From Pseudomonas_T sp032052615 (lineage in GTDB: Bacteria; Pseudomonadota; Gammaproteobacteria; Pseudomonadales; Pseudomonadaceae): a DNA stretch of 64,000 nucleotides. A program made the position numbers and the translations under genes. The notes beneath the pieces were generated by a model. The model saw only the letters and a list, made by a program, of their open reading frames with translations, had not been told where the DNA came from and did no database searches. The stretch spans positions 160,145 through 224,144 of the forward strand of contig DAMBWF010000006.1 in assembly GCA_032052615.1 (NCBI GenBank). The letters run 5' to 3'. Positions 34,136-42,127 of the stretch are shown here, piece after piece. The stretch's first letter is position 1. Every line of letters starts with the position of its first letter.

Positions 34136-34633
34136 TCAGGGATAGTCGATCCGCACCACGTACCAGAACTTCTCGCCGGCCGGGGTGGCGACCTTGACTT
34201 CCGCATCCAGGCCCTTGCCCACCAGGGCACGGGCCAGGGGAGAGTCGATGCTGATGAGGTTCTGTTTCAGATCCAGTTCGTCGGGCCCGACGATGCGGTA
34301 GCGGGTCTGGGTGCCCTCGTCGTCCTCCACCGTCACCCAGGCGCCGAAATACACCTTGTTGGGGTCGCTGGGCCGCTCGCTCACCACCTTGAGTTTTTCC
34401 AGGCGCTTGGTGAGGAAGCGCACGCGGCTATCGATTTCCCGCAGCATTTTCTTGCCATAGATGTATTCAGCGTTTTCCGAGCGATCGCCCAGCGCGGCCG
34501 CCTCGCTCACCGCCTGGGTCACCTGGGGCCTGCGCACATGCCAAAGTTCATGCAGTTCGGCGCGAAGACGGGCCTCGCCTTCCGGGGTGATGAGCGGGGT
34601 TCCGGCGGAGCGGGGCGGGCGGTAGCGGCTCAT
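34136..34633 (-). CDS. greB: transcript cleavage factor GreB
   Basis: A 165-residue factor that rescues backtracked RNA polymerase. The N-terminal coiled coil carries the acidic tip motif (LGDRSENAEYIYGKKMLREID) with the catalytic Asp and Glu. The C-terminal FKBP-like domain includes GAWVTVEDDEG and SPLARALVGK. The tyrosine-rich YIYGKK form marks GreB rather than GreA. It follows the ABC permease gene by 34 bases. Confidence 0.93.
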   Translation of the reverse strand: MSRYRPPRSAGTPLITPEGEARLRAELHELWHVRRPQVTQAVSEAAALGDRSENAEYIYGKKMLREIDSRVRFLTKRLEKLKVVSERPSDPNKVYFGAWVTVEDDEGTQTRYRIVGPDELDLKQNLISIDSPLARALVGKGLDAEVKVATPAGEKFWYVVRIDYP

Positions 34634-34667
34634 GGCAATCCTGGCTGAACGCGGAGCGCGAAGCCTA

Positions 34668-37172
34668 TCAGGCTTCGCGCAGTACCGTCAGCGGGCTGGC
34701 GTTGAGCGCGCGGCGGGTGCCGAACAGCCCGGCGCTGGCGATCAGCGCGGCGCCCAGCACGGGGAGCAGCAACAACCAGGGGTGAGGGTGCCAGGGCAGA
34801 TCGAAGACGTAGGTGTAGAGCAACCCGCTCACCATTTCGCAGCCCAAGGCGGCAAGCAGCCCGCTGGAGGCGCCCAGCAAGGCGAACTCGGCGTAGCGTG
34901 CCCGCAGCAACAGGCGGCGCTCGGCTCCCAGCGCCCGTAGCAGGGCACCCTGGCGGATGCGTTCGTCGAGGGTGGCCTGAAGGCCCGCGAACAGCACCGC
35001 CAGCCCGGCGGCCAGGACGAATGCCAACACGAATTCCACCGCCAGGGTGACCTGGGCGAGGATGTCCCGCACCTGGGCGAGAATCGCCTCCACTTGCAGC
35101 AGCGTGACCGCCGGAAAAGCCCGTGACAGTTCCACCAACTCCCGATCCCGGCCAGGCGGCAGATAGAAGCTGGTCATGTAGGTGACGGGCAGGTCGGCCA
35201 GGGTTCCGGGCTGGAAAATCATGAAGAAATTGGGCTGGAAATTGTCCCAGTTCACTTCCCGCAGGCTGGTCACCCGAACCTCGCGCTCCATGCCGCCAAT
35301 GTTGAAGGTGAGGCGGTCGCCCACCTTCACGCCGAGGTTCTGCGCGAGCCGGGCCTCGACCGATACCCCGGGAGGTTCGCCCTCGGACGTCGGCGTCCAC
35401 CAAGTGCCGGCCACCAGCCGGTTCCCGCTGGGTAGATCGGCCGCCCAAGTCAGGCTGAGGTCCCGCTGGGTGGCGCGTTCGCCCTGGCTGTCCTTGCTGA
35501 CCCGCGTCTTCACCGGTTCGCCGTCGATCCGCACCAGTCGCCCCGGTACCACCGGGTACAGCGGCGCATGGCGAGGCGACAAGGCGGCCACGCGCGCTTC
35601 GAACGCGTCCTTCTCCATGGGCAGGATATTCAGGACGAACTGGTTCGGCGCATCGGCGGGCAGGCGTTCGCGCCAGCTGTCGAGCAACTCTCCACGCAGC
35701 AGGGCGATCAGTGCCATGGCCAGCAGGATCAGGCCGAAGGCCAATGCCTGGCCGACGGCCGCGAGGGGATGACGAAGCAACTGGCCAAGACCCAGTCGCC
35801 AGGGCAGCGCGGCCTTCGCCAGCAGCCGCCGCAGGCTGCGCAAGGCGAGCAGCAGGAGCCCGCCCAACAGCACGCTGGCGGCCAGTCCGCCGCCGAGCAG
35901 TGCCAGGGTCAGCCGCAGGTCCAGGCTCAACCGCCACATGATCAGTCCCAGGGCCAGCAAGGCCACGCCGTAGGCGCTCCAGGACGACAGGGGGACTGGC
36001 AACAGGTCCCGGCGTAGCACGCGCAGGGGCGGGACGCGACCCAGCGCGGCCAGGGGCGGTAGCGCGAAGCCGGCGAGGGCCACCAGGCCGGTGGCGACAC
36101 CCGCGAGGACTGGTCCCGGTCCGCCGCCAGGAACACCCCGGGGCAGCAGGTCGGCGAGCAACCGGAATAGTGCCTGCTGGGCGACCCAGCCCAGCAAGGC
36201 GCCCGCCAGGCTGGCCAGCAGACCTAGGGTGACCAGTTGCAGGCCGAACAGGACCAGCGCCTCGCGCCGGGAGAGCCCCATGCAGCGCAACAGGGCGCTG
36301 GCGTCGAAGCGACGGCTGGCGAATCGGTTGGCCGACAGGGCCACCGCGACCCCTGCCAGCAGGATGGCCGCGAGGCTCGCCAGGTTCAGGTAGCGTTCGG
36401 CGCGCCCCAGGGCACCGCCGATCTGGCGGTTGCCACTGCGGGCATCTTCCAGGCGCTGATTGGCCGCCAAGTCGGAGGTCCGCGCGTCCCGGTAGGCCGT
36501 CAGGGCCTCGCTCGGTCCGCTCCAGAAGTCCAGGTAGCGGACCCGGCTGCCTGGCTGTACCACCTCGGTCGCGCCCAAGTCCGCGAGATTGATCAGAACC
36601 CTCGGCGTCAGGCTATAGAAGTCGCCCGCCCGGTCCGGCTCGTAGGTCAGCACACGGCTCAGGCGTAGCGGCTTCATCCCGACTTCGATGATGTCACCGA
36701 TCTTCAGGTCCAGCGCGGTGAGCAGGCGCGCCTCGGCCCATGCCTCGCCGGGCGCGGGCGTGCCTCCGGAGCGTTCCTCTTCCTGGGGGCCGGCGGCGCT
36801 CTTCAAGGCGCCGCGCAGGGGATAGGCTTCGTCGACCGCCTTGATGCTGCTCAGTTGGATGGCCTCGTCACCCGCGATCACGCTGGAGAACTCCACCGCC
36901 CGTGCGTGGCGCAGCCCTCGGTCGAGGCCTTCCCGTACTTGCGAGTCGCTCGCCGGGGTGGAGCCGCTGAGTAGCAGATCGGCACCGAGGAATTCGGTGG
37001 CGCGCAGCAGCATCGCGCCGTTCAGCCGGGCGCCGAAATAGCCGATGGCGGTGCTCGCCGCGACGGCGACGAGTAGCGCGAAAAACAGCACGCGCACCTC
37101 GCCGGCGCGCGCTTCCCGATGTAATTGGTGAAGCGCCAGGCGCATCAGGCGTGCAAGGGGCATATGGGTCAT
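34668..37172 (-). CDS. ybbP: FtsX-like ABC permease, YbbP type
   Basis: An 834-residue membrane protein with ten predicted membrane segments. One N-terminal segment (about 28-48) precedes a large periplasmic domain; FtsX-type bundles lie near 265-380 and 705-825, with a central pair around 400-500. The start overlaps the ATPase gene by four bases. Size and partnership match E. coli YbbP/YbbA next to tesA. The family is thought to export or extract lipid-like molecules; the substrate is unproven. Confidence 0.88.
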   Translation of the reverse strand: MTHMPLARLMRLALHQLHREARAGEVRVLFFALLVAVAASTAIGYFGARLNGAMLLRATEFLGADLLLSGSTPASDSQVREGLDRGLRHARAVEFSSVIAGDEAIQLSSIKAVDEAYPLRGALKSAAGPQEEERSGGTPAPGEAWAEARLLTALDLKIGDIIEVGMKPLRLSRVLTYEPDRAGDFYSLTPRVLINLADLGATEVVQPGSRVRYLDFWSGPSEALTAYRDARTSDLAANQRLEDARSGNRQIGGALGRAERYLNLASLAAILLAGVAVALSANRFASRRFDASALLRCMGLSRREALVLFGLQLVTLGLLASLAGALLGWVAQQALFRLLADLLPRGVPGGGPGPVLAGVATGLVALAGFALPPLAALGRVPPLRVLRRDLLPVPLSSWSAYGVALLALGLIMWRLSLDLRLTLALLGGGLAASVLLGGLLLLALRSLRRLLAKAALPWRLGLGQLLRHPLAAVGQALAFGLILLAMALIALLRGELLDSWRERLPADAPNQFVLNILPMEKDAFEARVAALSPRHAPLYPVVPGRLVRIDGEPVKTRVSKDSQGERATQRDLSLTWAADLPSGNRLVAGTWWTPTSEGEPPGVSVEARLAQNLGVKVGDRLTFNIGGMEREVRVTSLREVNWDNFQPNFFMIFQPGTLADLPVTYMTSFYLPPGRDRELVELSRAFPAVTLLQVEAILAQVRDILAQVTLAVEFVLAFVLAAGLAVLFAGLQATLDERIRQGALLRALGAERRLLLRARYAEFALLGASSGLLAALGCEMVSGLLYTYVFDLPWHPHPWLLLLPVLGAALIASAGLFGTRRALNASPLTVLREA

Positions 37173-37855
37173 GGGCTATCCGATTGCTCCACCAGGCGGC
37201 CGCCCTCTAGGTGGATCGACCGGCCGCAACGCCGCGCCAGGCGCGCGTCATGGGTGACCAGTACGAGGGTGGTGCCGCGCTCGCGATTGAGCTGGAACAG
37301 CAGCTCGATGATGTGCTCGCCCGTCTGGCTGTCCAGGTTGCCGGTGGGCTCGTCGGCGAACAGTACGTCGGGTTCGGCGGCGAATGCCCGGGCGATGGCC
37401 ACCCGCTGTTGCTCGCCACCGGAGAGCTGGCGGGGCGTTTGGTGCAAGCGTTGGCCAAGCCCGACCCGTTGCAGCAGCTCGGTGGCGCGCTCGCGGGCAT
37501 CGCGACGCCCGTCCAGCTCCAGGGGCAGCATCACGTTTTCCAGGGCATTCAGGCTGTCGAGCAATTGGAAGGCTTGAAACACGAAGCCGACGTGCTCGGC
37601 GCGGACCCGCGCCCGCTGGTCTTCGTCGAGGGTGGCCAGGGCGTGCCCCGCCAGTTCCACGTCGCCGGCGCTGGGAAGATCGAGCCCCGCCAGCAGACCG
37701 AGTAGGGTGGATTTTCCGGAGCCCGACCGGCCGACGATGGCCAGGCTTTCGCCACCGGCGAGGTCCAAGGACAGGTCGTTCAGGATGGCCAGCTCGCCTT
37801 CCGTGGTGGGGACCACTTTGCTAAGGTTCCGCGCAACAAGCATGCTCGCGCTCAT
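37169..37855 (-). CDS. ybbA: ABC transporter ATP-binding protein, YbbA type
   Basis: A 228-residue ATPase of the LolD/MacB subfamily. Walker A GRSGSGKST, Q-loop FVFQAFQLLDSL, signature LSGGEQQRVAIAR and Walker B DVLFADEPTGNLD are all present. Its ATG lies only ten bases from the divergent tesA ATG, so the promoters of each must lie inside the other gene. Confidence 0.92.
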   Translation of the reverse strand: MSASMLVARNLSKVVPTTEGELAILNDLSLDLAGGESLAIVGRSGSGKSTLLGLLAGLDLPSAGDVELAGHALATLDEDQRARVRAEHVGFVFQAFQLLDSLNALENVMLPLELDGRRDARERATELLQRVGLGQRLHQTPRQLSGGEQQRVAIARAFAAEPDVLFADEPTGNLDSQTGEHIIELLFQLNRERGTTLVLVTHDARLARRCGRSIHLEGGRLVEQSDSP

Positions 37856-37865
37856 GGAGAATCCG

Positions 37866-38474
37866 ATGCGTAAGGGGTTGATGCGGGGCTGTCTGCTGGC
37901 GCTTGTGCTGCTGGCTCAGCAGGCAACGGCGGGGACCATTCTGGTCGTCGGGGATAGTATCAGCGCGGCTTTGGGCCTGGATACCCGCCAGGGTTGGGTC
38001 GCCTTGCTGGACCAACGCCTGCGCGAGACCGGCCAGCCGCGGACGGTGGTGAACGCTTCCATCAGCGGCGACACCAGCGCCGGCGGGCTCGCCCGGTTGC
38101 CGGCCCTGCTCTCGGCGCATCGTCCGGACCTAGTGATCATCGAGCTTGGCGGCAACGATGGCCTGCGGGGGCAGCCTCCCGCCCAGTTGCAACGAAACCT
38201 TGCCGCGATGATCGATGCCGCCCAGGCAAGCAGTGCCCGGGTCCTGCTACTGGGGATGCGCTTGCCGCCCAACTATGGGGCCCGCTATGTCCGGGATTTC
38301 GCCCAGGTCTACCAGGCCCTGGCGGATCAGAAAGGAGTGGTCCTGGTGCCGTTTTTCCTCGAGGGCGTGGGCGGCGTGCCCGGCATGATGCAGCCCGACG
38401 GCATCCATCCCGCGGCGGTGGCCCAGGCCCGTTTGCTGGACAATGCCTGGTCGTCCCTCCAACCGTTGCTCTAG
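37866..38474 (+). CDS. tesA: periplasmic acyl-CoA thioesterase / lysophospholipase TesA
   Basis: A 202-residue SGNH hydrolase with a signal peptide (LLALVLLAQQATA). The four blocks are present: GDSIS (nucleophile Ser), the Gly in SISGDTSAGG, GGNDG and the DGIHP block with catalytic Asp and His. The ATG at 37866 has GGAGA seven bases upstream; an in-frame ATG at 37854 is possible but less well placed. Divergent from ybbAP, as in E. coli and P. aeruginosa (PA2856). Confidence 0.95.
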   Translation: MRKGLMRGCLLALVLLAQQATAGTILVVGDSISAALGLDTRQGWVALLDQRLRETGQPRTVVNASISGDTSAGGLARLPALLSAHRPDLVIIELGGNDGLRGQPPAQLQRNLAAMIDAAQASSARVLLLGMRLPPNYGARYVRDFAQVYQALADQKGVVLVPFFLEGVGGVPGMMQPDGIHPAAVAQARLLDNAWSSLQPLL

Positions 38475-38552
38475 ATTCACGTTGGGGCCGCCGCAAGGCT
38501 TTTCCGGCCATGCCCTTTCGGCTAAGGTTGCGCGCCTTCTTCGGAGCCCTCC

Positions 38553-38822
38553 ATGCCACGTCCCGCCTGGTCCCTGTACGGTTATTGCTTGATCGAGCCG
38601 GACGAGCAACTGGACCTGTTCGCCTGTCGCGAAATCCGCCTGCATCTGGTCGCGCGGCAGTTGGAGCTGGGCGGCCATGCCGATCGCACCCTGTGCGCGG
38701 GCCTCTTGCCGGCTCGGCCCCTCTGGCGTGCCGCGGACAAGGCCGCCTTGCGCGACCCGCGCCTGTGTCCCGCCTGCCTGAAGGTGCTGGATGCGCAGCG
38801 GCGCGGCCGGCACCCCCGCTGA
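38553..38822 (+). CDS. conserved small protein with cysteine motif
   Basis: An 89-residue protein of unknown function between tesA and the L,D-transpeptidase, with GGAG seven bases before its ATG. Three cysteines in the second half (LCAGLL, then LCPACLKVL) together with His or another Cys could form a small metal site. It corresponds in position to PA2855. Confidence 0.65.
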   Translation: MPRPAWSLYGYCLIEPDEQLDLFACREIRLHLVARQLELGGHADRTLCAGLLPARPLWRAADKAALRDPRLCPACLKVLDAQRRGRHPR

Positions 38823-38890
38823 CTTCCCCGGCCCGGGGAGCCGTGTACAATCCCGAGTTTTCCGATTAGCCACTCCCAAGGATTCTCCGG

Positions 38891-39859
38891 ATGTTGCCGC
38901 GCATATCCGCTGTCGCCCGTTGCCTGTCGCTCGCCCTGCTGTTCAACGCCGGTTCCACCCTGGCCCGGGAATACCCCCTGCCGCCGCCCGGGGAAGACAT
39001 CGTCGGCCAAGTCCAGGTGGTGAAGGCGAAGTACGAAGACACGTTCGCCGACATTGGTACGGCCAACGACCTGGGCTATCTGGAAATGGTGGCGGCCAAC
39101 CCCGGCATCGATCCTTGGCTGCCGGGGGAGGGGGCGGAGATCGTCCTGCCGACCCGTTACATCCTGCCGCCCGGCCCTCGCGAGGGCATCGTCATCAACC
39201 TCGCGGAATATCGCCTGTACTACTACCCAAAAGGCCAGAGTGTGGTGCATACCTATCCTCTCGGCATCGGGCGAGAGGGCTGGGGGTCGCCCATCATCGC
39301 GACATCCATCACCGGCAAGACCAACAACCCGGCCTGGTACCCCCCGGAGTCGATTCGCCAGGAACATGCCGCGGACGGCGATCCCCTGCCGACCATCGTG
39401 CCGCCGGGGCCGGACAACCCCCTGGGGCCGTTCAAGTTCACCCTGGGCACCCCGGGCTACCTGATCCACGGCTCCAACAAGAAATTCGGCATTGGTATGC
39501 GGGTGAGCCACGGCTGTTTCCGCATGCTGAACAATAATGTGCTGGAGCTGGCGGGAATGGCGCCGGTCGGCACGCCGGTGCGCATCATCAACGAGCCCTA
39601 CAAGTTCGGGCTCAGCGGCGGCAAGGTTTATTTGGAAGCCCATACGCCCCTGAACGACCAGGGTGCCCCGTCCACGGTAGTGGACAAGCATGCGGCCGTG
39701 GTCAACGCCTTGCTCAAGCGCCAGGACTTGGGCGATCCGCGTCTGGACTGGGAGGTGATTCGAAACGTCATCACCGCCGAAGACGGCCTGCCCGTGGAAA
39801 TCGGCGAGCCTGGTGTGTCCGGCCTGCCGATGAGTACCGGGGTACCGGCGCAGCCCTGA
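38891..39859 (+). CDS. L,D-transpeptidase (YkuD/ErfK family)
   Basis: A 322-residue periplasmic enzyme with a signal peptide ending in TLA. A LysM-like region (about 48-90, DTFADIGTANDLG) precedes the catalytic YkuD domain (about 97-235). The catalytic His and Cys are in HGSNK and RVSHGCFRM. Such enzymes attach Braun-type lipoprotein to peptidoglycan or make 3-3 crosslinks. Its immediate neighbour is oprI, the very lipoprotein such an enzyme would attach, which makes the first role attractive. Confidence 0.92.
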   Translation: MLPRISAVARCLSLALLFNAGSTLAREYPLPPPGEDIVGQVQVVKAKYEDTFADIGTANDLGYLEMVAANPGIDPWLPGEGAEIVLPTRYILPPGPREGIVINLAEYRLYYYPKGQSVVHTYPLGIGREGWGSPIIATSITGKTNNPAWYPPESIRQEHAADGDPLPTIVPPGPDNPLGPFKFTLGTPGYLIHGSNKKFGIGMRVSHGCFRMLNNNVLELAGMAPVGTPVRIINEPYKFGLSGGKVYLEAHTPLNDQGAPSTVVDKHAAVVNALLKRQDLGDPRLDWEVIRNVITAEDGLPVEIGEPGVSGLPMSTGVPAQP

Positions 39860-39885
39860 GCCAGGGCCGAATCGCGGGCAATAAA

Positions 39886-39908
39886 AAGCCGACCCGGAGG
39901 GTCGGCTT
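39886..39908. terminator. bidirectional terminator between L,D-transpeptidase gene and oprI
   Basis: AAGCCGACCC and GGGTCGGCTT form a ten-base-pair stem with a three-base loop. On the minus strand it is followed by TTTTATTG, making it the main oprI terminator. Confidence 0.9.
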
Positions 39909-39925
39909 GATAGCCTTGCGGGCTA

Positions 39926-40177
39926 TTACTTGCGGCTGGCTTTTTCCAGCATGCGCAGTGCGCGCTCGTTAGCCTCGTCAGCGGTCTGCTGGGCTTTCTG
40001 AGCGGCGGACAGCGCTTCTTCGGCTTTGCGATAGGCTTCGTCGGCACGTGCTTGCGCGCGAGCGGCTGCGTCTTCGGTCGCAGTCAGACGAGCTTCGGTT
40101 TCTTTGGAGGCGCTGCTGCAACCAGTAGCCAGAACGGCGGCCAGGGCCAGAGCAGAGAATTTCAGAACGTTGTTCAT
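39926..40177 (-). CDS. oprI: major outer-membrane lipoprotein I
   Basis: The 83-residue murein lipoprotein, nearly identical to P. aeruginosa OprI. It has a signal peptide with lipobox ATGC (Cys 20), a heptad-repeat trimeric coiled coil (EARLTATEDAAARAQARADE and onward) and a C-terminal Lys (KASRK) for linkage to peptidoglycan. The ATG at 40177 gives the known N-terminus MNNVLKFSALAL. One of the most abundant proteins of the cell; its leader carries an unusual terminal hairpin. Confidence 0.98.
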   Translation of the reverse strand: MNNVLKFSALALAAVLATGCSSASKETEARLTATEDAAARAQARADEAYRKAEEALSAAQKAQQTADEANERALRMLEKASRK

Positions 40178-40212
40178 CGTGTTCCCCTTCAAGGTGGACT
40201 TTTCCCATAAAT

Positions 40213-40239
40213 GGCTATTTCCCAGACGTGGAAATAGCC
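40213..40239 (-). promoter_or_regulatory. 5'-terminal leader hairpin of oprI mRNA
   Basis: GGCTATTTCC and GGAAATAGCC form a perfect ten-base-pair stem around a seven-base loop. The predicted oprI transcript starts at about 40240, so the stem would begin at or within a base of the 5' end. Such a structure protects mRNA from 5'-end-dependent RNase E entry. Confidence 0.7.
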
Positions 40240-40246
40240 GGCCTAC

Positions 40247-40274
40247 ATACTACCCGTAACCCGTGCCAAGTAAA
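40247..40274 (-). promoter_or_regulatory. promoter of oprI
   Basis: Minus strand: TTTACT (plus 40269-40274) and TAGTAT (plus 40247-40252) are 16 bases apart. The predicted start lies at about 40240, directly at the hairpin, leaving a leader of about 63 bases. Confidence 0.6.
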
Positions 40275-40407
40275 CTCGCAGGATGCAGTGAAGTGCATTT
40301 TTTTCTGGTTTACCCGGCACTTGCGAATGCTAGGACAACGCGTTGAGCAAAAAATGTCCGCGGTTTGTTCCACGCGCTCAGGGGCTCATGAATGGAGTCG
40401 AACGACC

Positions 40408-40437
40408 TTCGAAGTAAATTTTAGTTTCATTTATAAT
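40408..40437 (+). promoter_or_regulatory. promoter of the 40508 gene
   Basis: A perfect TATAAT (40432-40437) with a poor TTCGAA at 18 bases spacing. The leader would be about 65 bases. Confidence 0.5.
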
Positions 40438-40507
40438 CGCGCCTTCTGCGCTGAAGACTAGCCACTCTTTCGCGCCCTTCCCCATATTCGTTCGAACAAG
40501 GGCTTTC

Positions 40508-41779
40508 ATGAGCAAGTTGATCAAGTGGAGTGTTCTGGTCGTTCTCGCGATCGCACTGTTGATCAAGGTATCGCTGTGGTGGTCGGTTCGCTCGATCATG
40601 AACGATGCGATTTTTCGCCTTTCGCCTTTCATGACGATCAGCTACGCCGGTATCACGTCCTCGCTGCAAGGAAAGGTCGGGTTGGAGCGACTGGCCGTGC
40701 GAGTGCCCCACGTGGGGGATACCCTGACCATCGAGCACGCCGAACTCAAGTTCAAGAGCCTGGGGGAATTGCTTCGCTTCAAGGAGAGTCTGGCTCAGGG
40801 GGTATTGCCCCAACAATTGGCGCTTTCCCTGAAAGGCTTGGCGTTGCAGGTCCATGGGCCATTCATGGAGCAACTCTACAGCCCGCCCGAGCAACGAAGC
40901 CTGTTCACCGCGATGAGCGACGTGGCGTGTGGCAACGTGAACCGTATCGGCACGGCTCAGTTGCTGGAGATGGGCTACCGAACCTTCGAGTCCGATATGG
41001 AACTGTCCTATCGGTTTCTTCCCGGTGCCCAACAACTGATCCTGAACTTGACCGATAACACGCGCGACGTCGGTGAGGTGCGCCTGGCGCTCGAACTGTC
41101 GAATATGTCGGACAAGCCAGGCGATCTGATCGCCAATCCTCCCCGTGTGTCCCATGTCGCGCTGGAGCTCAACGAAAACGCCTACCAGCGCAAGGTGCAA
41201 GCCTATTGCGCCGCCAAGCTCGGCCAGACCCCGGATGCCTACCGGCAGACGGCGGTCGAACATTTCGACCAAGCCCTGCGCAGCCAGCGAGTCGCGCTGG
41301 ATCCGTCTCTTCTCAAGGTTTACTCGGACTATCTGCAGGAACCCCGATCACTCCATCTCGCGCTGACTCCCAGCGAAAGCGTGGCGTGGGACGGCTTGGT
41401 CTTTTACGAGCCCAAGGATGTCCTGAGCATGTTGGGGCCGACGCTCGTGGTGAATGGCAAGACGATCGAGCCGCTACGGTTCGCTTGGGTGGATACCTCA
41501 CCGGGGAAGGTCTACGGAGCGACGGAGATGGTCGCGGCGGAGCCGCCGCAAGAGGATACGACGCGTGCCTCTTCACGCTATGAGTTCGTCCAAGCGAATA
41601 ATCTGGCGCAATATGTCGGAAAACGGCTGCAGTTCATGACCTATGATGGGACCTACTATCAAGGCATTCTGAGGAAGATCCAGAACGGTAAAGCGTTCAT
41701 CAGTGTCCAATTCGGCACGGGATCGGCAGAGATGAACCTGCGGCTGGATAAGATCAATAAGGCAAGGGTCATGTTGTAG
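40508..41779 (+). CDS. membrane-anchored protein of unknown function
   Basis: A 423-residue protein with one N-terminal membrane anchor (about 5-24), the rest predicted periplasmic. The overall layout (anchor, then a region reading VGLERLAVRVPHVGDTLTIEHAELKFKS) recalls the AsmA/YdgA-type lipid-groove proteins, but I cannot assign it firmly. The last 55 residues (YVGKRLQFMTYDGTYYQGIL and onward) look like a small Sm-like beta-barrel. It lies alone between oprI and a small GNAT gene and is probably co-transcribed with the latter, which starts 16 bases after its stop. Confidence 0.72.
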   Translation: MSKLIKWSVLVVLAIALLIKVSLWWSVRSIMNDAIFRLSPFMTISYAGITSSLQGKVGLERLAVRVPHVGDTLTIEHAELKFKSLGELLRFKESLAQGVLPQQLALSLKGLALQVHGPFMEQLYSPPEQRSLFTAMSDVACGNVNRIGTAQLLEMGYRTFESDMELSYRFLPGAQQLILNLTDNTRDVGEVRLALELSNMSDKPGDLIANPPRVSHVALELNENAYQRKVQAYCAAKLGQTPDAYRQTAVEHFDQALRSQRVALDPSLLKVYSDYLQEPRSLHLALTPSESVAWDGLVFYEPKDVLSMLGPTLVVNGKTIEPLRFAWVDTSPGKVYGATEMVAAEPPQEDTTRASSRYEFVQANNLAQYVGKRLQFMTYDGTYYQGILRKIQNGKAFISVQFGTGSAEMNLRLDKINKARVML

Positions 41780-41795
41780 GCCCCTAGGAGAGACG

Positions 41796-42074
41796 ATGAG
41801 CGAGCCACTGTCCATTCACCATGACCAGGCGGGTCATCAGTTCGAAACCACCGTGGACGGTTATCGCGCTTATCTGTCCTACATGGACTTGGGTAAACAG
41901 ACGCTGGATATCTACCGGACCTTCGTTCCCAACGAGCTTAGGGGGCGCGGCATCGCCGCGGCGCTCACCGAGACCGCGCTCCACTATGCGGAAAGCCAAG
42001 GCTATACCGTCATTCCTTCCTGCTCCTATGTCGAGCGCTATATGGAGCGTCGGCAGGGCAAGGGCGCCGAATAG
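41796..42074 (+). CDS. small GNAT-type N-acetyltransferase, YjdJ-like
   Basis: A 92-residue single-domain protein of the short GNAT family. The acetyl-CoA loop is RGRGIAAAL, and the end reads VIPSCSYVERYM with a Cys in the position used by this class. It is about half the length of normal GNAT enzymes, which is usual for the group. A very long terminator follows. Confidence 0.85.
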   Translation: MSEPLSIHHDQAGHQFETTVDGYRAYLSYMDLGKQTLDIYRTFVPNELRGRGIAAALTETALHYAESQGYTVIPSCSYVERYMERRQGKGAE

Positions 42075-42083
42075 ACCATCCAG

Positions 42084-42118
42084 AACGAACACGCCGGGCA
42101 TTGCCCGGCGTGTTCGTT
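42084..42118. terminator. bidirectional terminator, 16-bp stem
   Basis: AACGAACACGCCGGGC and GCCCGGCGTGTTCGTT pair perfectly around ATT. It sits between the converging GNAT and DAHP synthase genes. The U-run after it is short. Confidence 0.8.
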
Positions 42119-42127
42119 TCCGGTGTC

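Larger units (their letters stand above)
40178..40507. other. divergent spacer between oprI and the 40508 gene
   Basis: Contains the oprI promoter and leader hairpin and a TATAAT promoter for the gene at 40508. Between about 40275 and 40400 nothing else is recognised; it is AT-richer than the coding sequence. Confidence 0.6.
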
